Shown in pieces: positions 8,551-16,844 of a stretch of DNA of 64,000 nt. The notes below the pieces were generated by a model. The model was not told where the DNA came from. It searched no databases and saw only the letters and a program-made list of their open reading frames with translations. Origin of the DNA: JBMOUD01 sp049319665 (lineage in GTDB: Bacteria; Pseudomonadota; Gammaproteobacteria; Enterobacterales; Enterobacteriaceae); the NCBI RefSeq assembly GCF_049319665.1, contig NZ_JBMOUD010000012.1, forward strand, positions 62,001 through 126,000. Reading direction: 5' to 3'. Each line of letters opens with the position of its first letter. The stretch's first letter is position 1. The position numbers were made by a program, and so were the translations under genes.

Positions 8551-8588
8551 CATTACTCCCCTGAGAGATATTTCTTTGGGGAGTAATG
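8551..8588 (+). promoter_or_regulatory. Intercistronic hairpin between phnD and phnE
   Basis: A perfect 11-bp inverted repeat (cattactcccc / ggggagtaatg) with a 16-base loop lies between the phnD stop and the TTG start of phnE. There is no T-run after it, so it is more likely an mRNA stabiliser or partial attenuator that raises binding-protein output over permease than a full terminator. Confidence 0.6.
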
Positions 8589-8613
8589 CTATGTCTTATA
8601 GGGAAATCCTATT

Positions 8614-9477
8614 TTGAATACCGACTTTCATCATTACTACCAGCAGATAAGAAATAAGCAAAAACGCGAGGCACTGGTTTGGTCAGGGCTGATGTTAGCG
8701 CTTTATTTATGGTCAGGTAATATTGCAGAATTTAATCTGAAGACCGTATTGGTCTCCGCACCACACTTTTTTGATTATATCGGTCAGACTGTACCGGTAT
8801 TGCATTGGAATGTTTTATTTGCCGATGGACATACTAAAGGTTCATTGGCTTACTGGGGATATCGCCTCAACATCCAACTACCGTTAATTTGGGAAACTAT
8901 TCAACTGGCGATTGCCTCAACAATACTCTCAGCGGCCATCGCTGTGGTATTGAGTTTTGTCGCTGCCAGCAATACAGATTCAGCAAAATGGCTGAAATTC
9001 TCAGTGAGAACTTTTGTGGCCTTTTTACGCACCATGCCAGAGTTGGCGTGGGCGGTGATGTGTGTAATGGCGTTTGGTGTGGGGGCGATTCCAGGTTTTA
9101 TCGCCTTGACGCTGCACACGCTCGCCAGCTTGACCAAACTCTTTTACGAAGCGGTCGAAACTGCCTCGGATAAACCGGTACGCGGACTGAAGTCTTGTGG
9201 TGCTGGTCGCCTACAGCGCATTCGTTTTGCACTATGGCCACAGGTACAACCTATTTTTGCTTCTTACAGTTTTATGCGTCTGGAAATCAACTTCCGTCAA
9301 TCAACCATCCTTGGATTGGTTGGGGCGGGGGGGATAGGACAGGAACTGATGACGTCTATCAAACTTGACCGTTATGATCAGGTCAGTATTACCTTGCTGA
9401 TGATTATTATTGTAGTGTCAGCGATGGATTATATCTCCGGAAAACTAAGAAAGCGCATTGTAGAAGGAGCATTCTGA
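8614..9477 (+). CDS. phnE: Phosphonate-type ABC transporter, permease 1
   Basis: This encodes 287 residues from a TTG start at 8614; no in-frame ATG exists near the N-terminus and AGGGA lies about ten bases upstream. It has about six membrane segments and the BPD-type permease coupling loop (SCGAGRLQRIRFALWPQVQP), followed by NFRQSTILGLVGAGGIGQEL. It forms the membrane channel together with the next gene, whose ATG overlaps its stop (TGATG at 9475-9479). Confidence 0.9.
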   Translation: MNTDFHHYYQQIRNKQKREALVWSGLMLALYLWSGNIAEFNLKTVLVSAPHFFDYIGQTVPVLHWNVLFADGHTKGSLAYWGYRLNIQLPLIWETIQLAIASTILSAAIAVVLSFVAASNTDSAKWLKFSVRTFVAFLRTMPELAWAVMCVMAFGVGAIPGFIALTLHTLASLTKLFYEAVETASDKPVRGLKSCGAGRLQRIRFALWPQVQPIFASYSFMRLEINFRQSTILGLVGAGGIGQELMTSIKLDRYDQVSITLLMIIIVVSAMDYISGKLRKRIVEGAF

Positions 9478-10394
9478 TGCTGACTGAATCCCTTAGCTCC
9501 GCAGCTGTCGCCGAAATCAAACGTAGCAATCCCGAGTTGTTTAGTGCCCAGCGCCGTTATTTGCGCAGTCTGGCATTGATGGGGATTGCAGTATTGGCTT
9601 ATTACCTGTTTTTCTTCCATTTCTATGGTATCCCGTGGGCAACCACGCTACATGGCTTATCCGAAATTGGCCGCTATTTTATCCGCATGTTCGTCTGGCA
9701 GAATGTCTCGCAGTGGCCGTTTATGTACTACTTCTCGCAAGTAGGCATCACATTAGCGATTGTTTTTGCTGGTACCATTACCGCCACATTTTTAGCGTTG
9801 CCACTGTCATTTTTGGCGGCGCGTAACGTGATGTCCACGCCGCTATTAAAACCTATCGCGCTAATCGTACGTCGTGTTTTGGACGTGTTACGTGGGTTAG
9901 ATATGGCGATCTGGGGGCTGATCTTCGTGCGTGCTGTCGGGATGGGACCGCTGGCCGGGGTGTTGTCGATTCTGGTTCAAGACTTAGGGCTGTTGGGGAA
10001 ACTCTATGCTGAAGGTCACGAAGCAGTCGAACGATCGCCAAGCCGTGGATTACGTGCTTTAGGTGCTAATCCGTTGCAAACACATCGTTTCGGTATCTTT
10101 ACCCAATCTTTCCCTACTTTCCTAGCGCTCTCGCTCTACCAGATTGAATCCAACACCCGCTCTGCGGCGGTATTGGGTTTTGTCGGGGCAGGCGGCGTCG
10201 GTTTGGTTTACGCCGAAAATATGCGTTTATGGAACTGGGACGTGGTGATGTTTATCACCATCATTATGGTGGTTATTGTCATGATCATGGATAAAATCTC
10301 CTCCATGCTGCGCGCCAAGTACATCAAAGGTGAAGATATTCCGGTTTACGAAGATGTGAATAAGCGCCCAAAACCGATGGCGGTTAAGCACTAA
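9477..10394 (+). CDS. phnE: Phosphonate-type ABC transporter, permease 2
   Basis: This encodes 305 residues and starts within the stop of the first permease. Hydrophobic segments and the coupling loop (LRALGANPLQTHRFGIFTQS) followed by NTRSAAVLGFVGAGGVGLVY mark it as a second PhnE-type subunit. Two different phnE genes in one cluster, making a heterodimeric channel, are known in several proteobacteria. The cluster ends in a strong terminator at 10426. Confidence 0.92.
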   Translation: MLTESLSSAAVAEIKRSNPELFSAQRRYLRSLALMGIAVLAYYLFFFHFYGIPWATTLHGLSEIGRYFIRMFVWQNVSQWPFMYYFSQVGITLAIVFAGTITATFLALPLSFLAARNVMSTPLLKPIALIVRRVLDVLRGLDMAIWGLIFVRAVGMGPLAGVLSILVQDLGLLGKLYAEGHEAVERSPSRGLRALGANPLQTHRFGIFTQSFPTFLALSLYQIESNTRSAAVLGFVGAGGVGLVYAENMRLWNWDVVMFITIIMVVIVMIMDKISSMLRAKYIKGEDIPVYEDVNKRPKPMAVKH

Positions 10395-10425
10395 GACTAT
10401 GCAAATGGTGTTAATCGTATAACGA

Positions 10426-10453
10426 AACCGGGGCAGAGTTAGCCCCGGTTTTT
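10426..10453. terminator. Rho-independent terminator after phnE
   Basis: A perfect 9-bp GC-rich stem (aaccggggc / gccccggtt) with a 7-base loop is followed by TTT. It separates the phn cluster from the convergent aldehyde dehydrogenase gene and may serve the plus strand mainly. Confidence 0.85.
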
Positions 10454-10476
10454 CATTTTATGTTATCGATAGACAA

Positions 10477-11856
10477 TTAAGAGCTGGCTGCCAACACCAC
10501 CAGTTTCTGATTAACAAACTCTTTAATGCCCAAATCTGACAGTTCGCGGCCAAAGCCTGAGCGTTTAACACCGCCGAAAGGCAATTCTGGAGCGGTGTTG
10601 GTTAGCGAGTTGACATAAACCATGCCGGTTTCAATTTGTGTTGCCAGTTTACGAGCGCGCTGCATATCTTTGGTAAACAGCGCGCCGCCGAGTCCGTAGT
10701 GTGAGTCATTCGCCAGTTTCACCAGTTCCTGATCGTCTTTTACGACGTATATTTGTGCCACAGGCCCAAAGAACTCTTCAAAGTAGGCCGGATTGTCGCG
10801 AGTGATATGCGTCAGAATGGTAGGTTCAAAGAAATTGCCAGGATTATTGCTAACGGCTTTGCCGCCAAGATGCAGCTTGGCGCCTTTTTTCACCGCGTTT
10901 TCAACCTGTTTGCCAAGTGTCTTCTGCGCTTCGGCAGAAGAGAGCGGCCCCAGCGTCGTCTGCTTATCCAACGGGTCGCCCATTTTCAGCGCCTTAAAGT
11001 GTGCGGTGAGTTTTTTTAGGAACTCATCGGCGACTTTTTCATGAATAATAAAACGCTTAGCGGCGGTACAGACCTGGCCAGCATTATTGATACGCGCCAT
11101 CGCCCCTATTTTGGCCGCTCTGTCGATATCGGCATCATCCAATACGGCAAAAATATCGTTGCCGCCAAGTTCCAGGGTCGATTTTTTCAGTTTGTTGGCC
11201 GCTTGCGATGCCACGATAGCTCCGGCTTTTTCCGAGCCGGTTAACGCCACACCTTGTATCCGGTCGTCAGCAATAATATTGGCAACCTGCTCGGTAGAGA
11301 TAAACAGGTTGGTATAAGCGCCTTTTGGTGCACCTGCATCACTGACCAACTTTTCGAAGGTTTCCGCACAGTGTGGAACAATACTGGCGTGTTTAGTGAT
11401 AACGCTATTACCCGCCGCCAGATTTGGGGCCAGGACGCGCATTAATTGGTAGAACGGGAAGTTCCAAGGTTCAACGGCCATAATTACGCCGATAGGACTA
11501 TTTTCTACCCAGGCTTCACCTAACTTGGATGGATAGGGCACCGGTTTGAGAAATGCCTCGGCGTTATCGGCGTAGTATTTCGCAATCTCGGCGCACAGCT
11601 TCACTTCACTACGGCTTTGCTCAATCAGTTTACCCATTTCGACACTGACGATTTCGGCCAACTCTTCCACTCGTGAGGACATGATCTCCGAGAGTTTACG
11701 CAATACTTGCAGGCGGGGTTTTATGTCACCTTGCGCCCAGTCGGATTTATATAACTGATGCGCAGTTTCCAGTGCTTGTTCGATGTGTTGGCTGTTATGA
11801 GTGGGATATTCTTTGATCAGTTTATTATTGAAGGGGTTAATGGTTTGGTATGCCAT
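10477..11856 (-). CDS. NAD(P)-dependent aldehyde dehydrogenase (succinate-semialdehyde dehydrogenase-like)
   Basis: This encodes 459 residues and oxidises an aldehyde to its acid. The family residues are visible: the PWNFP cofactor motif (EPWNFPFYQ), the general base Glu in LELGGND, the nucleophile Cys in NNAGQVCTAAKRF, and EEFFGPVAQ near the end. Length and pattern are closest to the Sad/YneI type of succinate-semialdehyde dehydrogenase. ATG 11856 has an AGGAG ribosome site. The neighbouring genes do not disclose the substrate. Confidence 0.85.
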   Translation of the reverse strand: MAYQTINPFNNKLIKEYPTHNSQHIEQALETAHQLYKSDWAQGDIKPRLQVLRKLSEIMSSRVEELAEIVSVEMGKLIEQSRSEVKLCAEIAKYYADNAEAFLKPVPYPSKLGEAWVENSPIGVIMAVEPWNFPFYQLMRVLAPNLAAGNSVITKHASIVPHCAETFEKLVSDAGAPKGAYTNLFISTEQVANIIADDRIQGVALTGSEKAGAIVASQAANKLKKSTLELGGNDIFAVLDDADIDRAAKIGAMARINNAGQVCTAAKRFIIHEKVADEFLKKLTAHFKALKMGDPLDKQTTLGPLSSAEAQKTLGKQVENAVKKGAKLHLGGKAVSNNPGNFFEPTILTHITRDNPAYFEEFFGPVAQIYVVKDDQELVKLANDSHYGLGGALFTKDMQRARKLATQIETGMVYVNSLTNTAPELPFGGVKRSGFGRELSDLGIKEFVNQKLVVLAASS

Positions 11857-12304
11857 GTCTTGCTCCTTGTTTTGCCGGCGAGTGCGAAGGTTGTTCTCTT
11901 TACAGCAAGCCTGAATTGAGGTGCATTGGCCCGTTATTGTTGCCGGGAATATTGTTCAGTCTAGTAGATAAAGAGGCGTTATTTTTCCGCTGTTTATTTT
12001 TGGCAACACTTCATTTTTGATGATTCTTAAACGGTTTCTGTTGTTATGCGCTGTGTAAGGGATTGAAGCTCGTTATGCATTTTGTCTGATTTACTTAACT
12101 TTTCTTTTGGCGTGGAAATTAAGCAATTCGCTTCCTCTCATCGCTAAATGATCGACGAGTGATGTGTTATCAGACGGTGGAGAGTGGACAAGTACATCAA
12201 TCTTTCATTGAATGTGGCGCAAAGCTGTTTATTGTCGATTAATCACAGTAAATTAATGGCAATAAAGAATTTCTTAGAACAGCACAAAAATTAAGGGGTT
12301 GTAG
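11857..12304. other. Divergent 448-bp promoter region
   Basis: This gap lies between the starts of the aldehyde dehydrogenase (minus) and ddlA (plus) and must contain both promoters. No further gene, hairpin or repeat stands out. The only certain signal is the TAAGGGG ribosome site just before the ddlA GTG. Confidence 0.5.
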
Positions 12305-13402
12305 GTGAGTAAAGTTCGCGTGGGTATTATCTTCGGCGGTAAATCGGCCGAACACGAAGTGTCGCTGCAATCGGCTAAAAATATTGTCGATGCGATCGAT
12401 AAACAGCGCTTTGACGTGGTATTGCTGGGCATTGATAAACAGGGCGAGTGGCACATCAATGATGCCAGTAACTACCTCATTAATGCTGAAAACCCAGCGC
12501 TGATTGCGCTTAATCGTTCTAATCAACAGGTCGCGTTGATCCCTGGCCAAGAACATGACCAATTGATCGATACCAGCAATGCTGCGGCGTTGTCACAGCT
12601 AGATGTGGTTTTCCCGATTGTTCACGGCACGTTGGGCGAAGATGGCTCGCTGCAAGGTTTGCTGCGTATGGCTAATATTCCTTTTGTGGGTTCGGGCGTT
12701 TTGGGCTCTGCGGTGAGCATGGATAAAGACGTCACCAAACGCTTGTTGCGTGATGCAGGCTTGCTGGTTGCTCCTTTTGTCAGCGTAACCCGTGCCTCGC
12801 GCCGTCAATACTCCTTTGAGCAAGTGGTTGAAAAACTTGGCCTGCCGCTGTTTATCAAACCGGCTAATCAAGGCTCATCAGTAGGAGTGAGTAAAGTTAC
12901 TGACCAAGCGGGCTTTGATAAAGCATTAGATTTGGCGTTTGATTTCGACCACAAAGTGCTGGTGGAGTCGGCGATTAAAGGGCGTGAAATCGAATGCGCG
13001 GTGCTGGGTAACGAGCATCCGCAGGCCAGTGTGTGCGGTGAAGTGATCCTGCATGATGATTTTTACTCGTATGACACCAAATATATTAATGAATCCGGGG
13101 CGTCTATCGCTGTTCCTGCCGATTTAACCTCTGATGTACAAGAGCAAATCCGCGCTATTGCTTTGCAAGCATTTCAGGTTCTGGAATGTCGTGGTATGGC
13201 CCGCGTCGACGTCTTCCTGACCGAGTCAGGTGATGTGGTAATTAACGAAATCAATACATTACCTGGCTTTACCAATATCAGCATGTATCCGAAACTGTGG
13301 GGCGCGAGCGGCTTAGGCTATAGCGAATTAATCACTAATTTGATCGAGCTGGCATTGGAACAGCATCATCAGGATGCTCAGCTTAAAAGCTCGACGCGCT
13401 GA
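12305..13402 (+). CDS. ddlA: D-alanine--D-alanine ligase A
   Basis: This encodes 365 residues from a GTG start at 12305 preceded by TAAGGGG. It makes D-Ala-D-Ala for peptidoglycan precursors in the cytoplasm. The ATP-grasp architecture is complete: GGKSAEHEVSL at the N-terminus with the substrate-binding Glu, IFPIVHG-type loop (VVFPIVHGTLGEDG), FIKPANQGSSVGVSKV, and the C-terminal magnesium site MARVDVFLTESGDVVINEINTLPGF. The length fits DdlA (364 in E. coli) rather than the shorter DdlB. Confidence 0.95.
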   Translation: MSKVRVGIIFGGKSAEHEVSLQSAKNIVDAIDKQRFDVVLLGIDKQGEWHINDASNYLINAENPALIALNRSNQQVALIPGQEHDQLIDTSNAAALSQLDVVFPIVHGTLGEDGSLQGLLRMANIPFVGSGVLGSAVSMDKDVTKRLLRDAGLLVAPFVSVTRASRRQYSFEQVVEKLGLPLFIKPANQGSSVGVSKVTDQAGFDKALDLAFDFDHKVLVESAIKGREIECAVLGNEHPQASVCGEVILHDDFYSYDTKYINESGASIAVPADLTSDVQEQIRAIALQAFQVLECRGMARVDVFLTESGDVVINEINTLPGFTNISMYPKLWGASGLGYSELITNLIELALEQHHQDAQLKSSTR

Positions 13403-13437
13403 TAGTCATTCCCCTTTTAGCTAAGGGAAAAACAAAT

Positions 13438-13466
13438 AAAATGGGGCAAAAATGTGCCCCATTTTT
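13438..13466. terminator. Bidirectional terminator between ddlA and the MFS gene
   Basis: The stem aaatggggca / tgccccattt, flanked by A and T runs, works in both directions for the two convergent genes. The MFS stop follows within 10 bp. Confidence 0.85.
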
Positions 13467-13473
13467 CATCTCC

Positions 13474-14688
13474 TTACGCTGAGTTTTTTCCTACTCGGGT
13501 TAAGTGCAATAGCACGGCACCGATTGCCAGCGACAAGCCAGACATTAACTCCATCGCCAGTATTGGCCCAAGATAATCGGCTAAACCTCCCGCCAGTATC
13601 GATATTCCTCCTACCGTTAGAATTTGCCAACGCCACGCTCTGGCGCTCGCTGAACTGATATGTTGGCGAGAAAAGTTGGCTAATAACCCGAATGTCACCA
13701 GTGCGTAGACCACGTTTGAAGCCAAGTGCGCGATGAAAATCAGCCCAAGTGCCAGCAGCGCTATAGGTGAAAAGGGCAGCAGCCAATAGCAACCGAGAAA
13801 GATAAGTAGACAGCACAATAAGAGCTTATTGTTATTGGCGTAATTTTTCAGGTTATCAGCGGGCAATAACAATGGTCCACATAACTGGCCTAATCCACGA
13901 GCCAGCAAAAGAGGCAAAGCCATGCTGGTAGCGGTTTCTGTGGGCAGCGATCTTGCCAGCGCTGGCATCAATGCCATTGCGGGCGTGCCGACTGATGCCA
14001 ACATCGGCAGCATCAACATGCTGCGTTGTTGCAACGGCGATAACTTTCGCCACGAGATTGTGCTGACTGCATTGTCTTGATCTTCTTCCTTCAGCTGCTG
14101 TTTGTCCGGCTTTTTGCTGGCCGCTGCGAGAAGCGCAATGGCCAGGATAAAACTCAGTGCATCGAGTGCTAATAGCATCAATGGCGGCAAGTGACCAAAA
14201 ATCAGCACGCCGACGCCAATACCGACCACTACATTTGCCGCAAAAACCAATGTTTCTAGCGCCGTTGCCGCCGGCAGCTCCTCTTCACGTAGATGATATT
14301 TTAATAACTGACTCAGCGCGGGGAAGGACATTCCACCAGAGAGTGCAGCGACTGATTGAGCTAGCAACAGTGAGGTACTCTGTTGATGTAATACTCCCCA
14401 TCCTAGAAATCCTAAGCTGAATAATCCTATCGTTTCCGCCAGGATCAAGATCTGAAAGGGGGATAATCGCTTACAGAGTTTTTCGCCAATAACACTGCCG
14501 AACCAGCCAGGAAGGGTAGAAAGGGTATAGGCCAGGACTAATGTTAGCGCTGGAGCCTGCCATTCAAGCAGCAGTCCCATTGTTAGCACCAGTGTTAAAC
14601 CGCTGCCCAGAGAAGAGAGAAACAACCCCGCGGCCAATAATTTTAGCCAGCGATAGTGGCGCAATGCGCGCAGCAAAGCGATAAGCAT
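13474..14688 (-). CDS. Major facilitator superfamily transporter
   Basis: This encodes 404 residues with about 12 hydrophobic segments and basic cytoplasmic loops. The arrangement (LLALDALSFILAIALLAA in the first half, a polar central loop KKPDKQQLKEEDQ, then six further segments) resembles drug or siderophore exporters of the EntS/MFS type, but no substrate motif is decisive. It is transcribed towards ddlA and seems monocistronic. Confidence 0.75.
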   Translation of the reverse strand: MLIALLRALRHYRWLKLLAAGLFLSSLGSGLTLVLTMGLLLEWQAPALTLVLAYTLSTLPGWFGSVIGEKLCKRLSPFQILILAETIGLFSLGFLGWGVLHQQSTSLLLAQSVAALSGGMSFPALSQLLKYHLREEELPAATALETLVFAANVVVGIGVGVLIFGHLPPLMLLALDALSFILAIALLAAASKKPDKQQLKEEDQDNAVSTISWRKLSPLQQRSMLMLPMLASVGTPAMALMPALARSLPTETATSMALPLLLARGLGQLCGPLLLPADNLKNYANNNKLLLCCLLIFLGCYWLLPFSPIALLALGLIFIAHLASNVVYALVTFGLLANFSRQHISSASARAWRWQILTVGGISILAGGLADYLGPILAMELMSGLSLAIGAVLLHLTRVGKNSA

Positions 14689-14850
14689 AAAAAATCCTCA
14701 TAAAACAACAAAACGCACCGTGCCGAAAAGGCAAAGCGACAGAAAAAACCGTTGTTATGAGGTTGATTTACATTGGTAGGATTTTTACAGGTAATCAATG
14801 AATAGAATAAAACTAGCACAGACTATCAGCGGAAGAAAATCCAGACATGA

Positions 14851-14873
14851 AAAAGGCGGTAATAACCCGCCTC
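14851..14873 (-). terminator. Terminator after the small secreted protein gene
   Basis: On the minus strand GGCGG-GTTATTA-CCGCC is followed by TTTTT. It lies 41 bp after the stop of the gene at 14914 and is well placed to end its transcript. The rest of the gap up to the MFS start at 14688 shows no other feature. Confidence 0.7.
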
Positions 14874-14913
14874 TTCTTCATACGACTTGGTACAGATTGT
14901 TCAATTCTATCTA

Positions 14914-15120
14914 TTAATAACGTTGCATGTGACGTTGAACAACTTTGTTGCTTTGTTGATCGCTACTTGCCATAGGATTCTGGTCTTGGCTCGATGAAGC
15001 CGTCACTGTCATCACATTTTGATTATCACTAACCGCTGATTGCACGTTAGAAGCAGCGAATGTAGTGAACGATGCGCTAACCAGCGCAATAGCAGCGAGA
15101 GTCATAGTTAAGTTTTTCAT
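14914..15120 (-). CDS. Small periplasmic protein with YhcN/BhsA-type signal peptide but no DUF1471 domain
   Basis: This encodes 68 residues from ATG 15120. The first 24 residues (MKNLTMTLAAIALVSASFTT, then FAAS) are almost the same as the signal peptide of the DUF1471 protein encoded at 15298-15555. The mature part is different: a Ser/Gln/Asn-rich tail ending in HMQRY, without the YRIIS and GTAEIYK strands. It appears to be a paralog whose domain was lost or replaced, yet the frame is intact and a terminator follows. Function unknown. Confidence 0.6.
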   Translation of the reverse strand: MKNLTMTLAAIALVSASFTTFAASNVQSAVSDNQNVMTVTASSSQDQNPMASSDQQSNKVVQRHMQRY

Positions 15121-15297
15121 GATCTGCGTTCCTTCTTTTTTGATAGCCACTTAGTCCTCCGTTAACGACCTGATGTCGTTTATCTCTCGAATGACTAAGT
15201 GATTATCTGGATTTACAAACTTTTTTGTTAATCTATTCTTGTTAATCAATAAGTTACTGCGTGATGAGTGACAGGGCTAATTTTTCAACGCTAAACC

Positions 15298-15555
15298 TTA
15301 TTTATAGATTTCAGCGGTACCGTACAGGTAGTTGTCACCACCGGCAGAAATAATGCGGTATGAGCTTGCACCTTGTTTTTCAGCTTTAGCGGCCAGTTTG
15401 TGTTCCAAGCTGCCTAAGTCATTGCCTGCAGTTGCACTTACTACGCCAATGCTTTGTTGGCCTGCTGGTGCAGATTGAACTTCTGTTGCAGCAAATGTAG
15501 TGAATGATGCAGAAGCCAGTGCGATAGCAGCGATAGTCATAGCGATGTTTTTCAT
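15298..15555 (-). CDS. DUF1471 (YhcN/BhsA/McbA) periplasmic stress protein
   Basis: This encodes 85 residues with a signal peptide cleaved after TFAA (about residue 23). The mature protein holds the small DUF1471 fold with SSYRIISAGG and the closing LYGTAEIYK. Proteins of this family respond to acid, oxidative, metal or surface stress and influence biofilm formation; which member this is cannot be decided. The ribosome site GGAGT lies upstream of ATG 15555. It is the only complete member of a three-copy local family. Confidence 0.85.
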   Translation of the reverse strand: MKNIAMTIAAIALASASFTTFAATEVQSAPAGQQSIGVVSATAGNDLGSLEHKLAAKAEKQGASSYRIISAGGDNYLYGTAEIYK

Positions 15556-15629
15556 GATGTTTACTCCAATTTAGATAGTGTTTGCTGAATCTGTTTAGTG
15601 ACTTATTCAGCTTTCTGATTACGTCGTCG

Positions 15630-15713
15630 TTATTAGTTAACGTTCGATAATTAAATGTTAGACTTGGATCACATCCGACGCAACACATTTTTTTATCAAT
15701 CGTTAACTAATTG
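15630..15713. repeat. Duplicated upstream region, copy 1
   Basis: This region upstream of the DUF1471 gene matches 15993-16078 in order and sequence: TAGTTAA, GATAATT, AAATG, ATG-like CGCAACA, a T-run, and CGTTAA near the end. Gene and control region were therefore copied together. The shared block probably contains the promoter. Confidence 0.55.
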
Positions 15714-15855
15714 TGCTGATCGCAATTTATCCAAAAAAACATGCGTGAAAACATTATCTTTCCGATGCTGCTATTCCTGTCACAACAATAAGGTTAGCTA
15801 GGAAGGTATTTTGGCTATCGGTTGATGGGTGGTATGGTATTGCTGTCATGTGCCG

Positions 15856-15939
15856 TTACAGGGCGGCAATATTGATAGCAGGGGGAGCGGTTATTACCAT
15901 AGTTGTCATAATTGCTAAGATTAGTTTTAAGTTTTTCAT
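15856..15939 (-). pseudogene. Remnant of a third DUF1471-type gene
   Basis: Starting at ATG 15939 the minus strand encodes 27 residues (MKNLKLILAIMTTMVITAPP, then AINIAAL) before a TAA at 15858-15856. This is only a signal-peptide-like stretch and begins as the two neighbouring paralogs do. The copied control region at 15993-16078 lies upstream. The mature part is gone, so I call it a decayed copy. Confidence 0.55.
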
Positions 15940-15992
15940 GATGTTATGTCTTGATTCTTCAAGCAGATACTTTCGTTGCTTGCAGCGATAAT

Positions 15993-16078
15993 CATTTAGT
16001 TAATGATTGATAATTTAATGCTAATCTCCGCTGGACTTATGCGCAACATTTTTTGATAATGATCGTTAATTTATTTGT
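15993..16078. repeat. Duplicated upstream region, copy 2
   Basis: This is the counterpart of 15630-15713, standing in the same relation to the truncated gene at 15856-15939. It also borders the TetR gene, so the TetR promoter must overlap or adjoin it. Confidence 0.55.
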
Positions 16079-16114
16079 AAGAAGAATCACTTTGGTGGTT
16101 TAGGGGAGGGTGTA

Positions 16115-16756
16115 ATGAGTACTGAACAGACAACACCTGTCCGTAAATGTCGCGGGCGTCCAAAACAATTTGAGCGCGAAACGGCGTTGAAAAAGGCGTT
16201 AAATTTGTTCTGGCTTCATGGTTATGAAGCTACGTCACTTGCTGACCTGGTTGAGGCTACCGGGGCGAAGGCACCGACTTTATATGCTGAGTTTGGTAAT
16301 AAAGAAGGGCTGTTTCGCGCCGCAGTTGAGCACTATCTTGATGCTTTCTATAAAAAAAGCTTCAGACTGCTAGATAGAACGGATTTATCTGTAGAACAGA
16401 CCGTAGAACAATATTTGCGCACTATCGCGGATATGTTTACTGACCGTGACACACCGAGCGGATGTTTTATCATCAATGCCGCCTCAGGTATGTCTTCTTC
16501 TTCAAAAGATATTGCAGAGATGCTGCGTTCACTGCATCTTTCTCAAGAAAGTACGCTGCGTAATTTTTTGGATGAAAAGAAACGTAGCCAAGATTTACCA
16601 CAAAATATCGACTGTGCGCTGATGGCGAAATATATATCCACTGTCGTGCAAGGGATGTCGGTACAGGCGCGAGACGGCACCAGCAATGAGCAGTTAGCGC
16701 GGTTGATTGATTTAGTGATGCACAGCTGGCGGCAACTACTGGCTGTACCGTTATAA
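16115..16756 (+). CDS. TetR/AcrR-family transcriptional regulator
   Basis: This encodes 213 residues. The N-terminal helix-turn-helix is typical (ALKKALNLFWLHGYEATSLA, then DLVEATGAKAPTLYAEFGNK). The C-terminal half (SGCFIINAASGMSSSSKDIA) is of the TetR_C type found in regulators of redox and transport genes. ATG 16115 follows GGGGAGGG. A terminator follows at 16771. It converges on the hexapeptide transferase gene; targets may be the nearby MFS/transferase pair or the DUF1471 genes, but no operator was identified. Confidence 0.85.
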   Translation: MSTEQTTPVRKCRGRPKQFERETALKKALNLFWLHGYEATSLADLVEATGAKAPTLYAEFGNKEGLFRAAVEHYLDAFYKKSFRLLDRTDLSVEQTVEQYLRTIADMFTDRDTPSGCFIINAASGMSSSSKDIAEMLRSLHLSQESTLRNFLDEKKRSQDLPQNIDCALMAKYISTVVQGMSVQARDGTSNEQLARLIDLVMHSWRQLLAVPL

Positions 16757-16770
16757 TTTGTAAAATCAGT

Positions 16771-16801
16771 AAAGCGCCGGGCGGTTGTTCGGCGCTTTTT
16801 T
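16771..16801. terminator. Terminator after the TetR gene
   Basis: The stem aagcgcc / ggcgctt is followed by a T-run (six T after the stem). It lies between two convergent genes and can act on the TetR transcript. Confidence 0.85.
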
Positions 16802-16844
16802 GTTAGTGACATCCTTATTCACTTCGTTATCCCCGCCATTTTCT

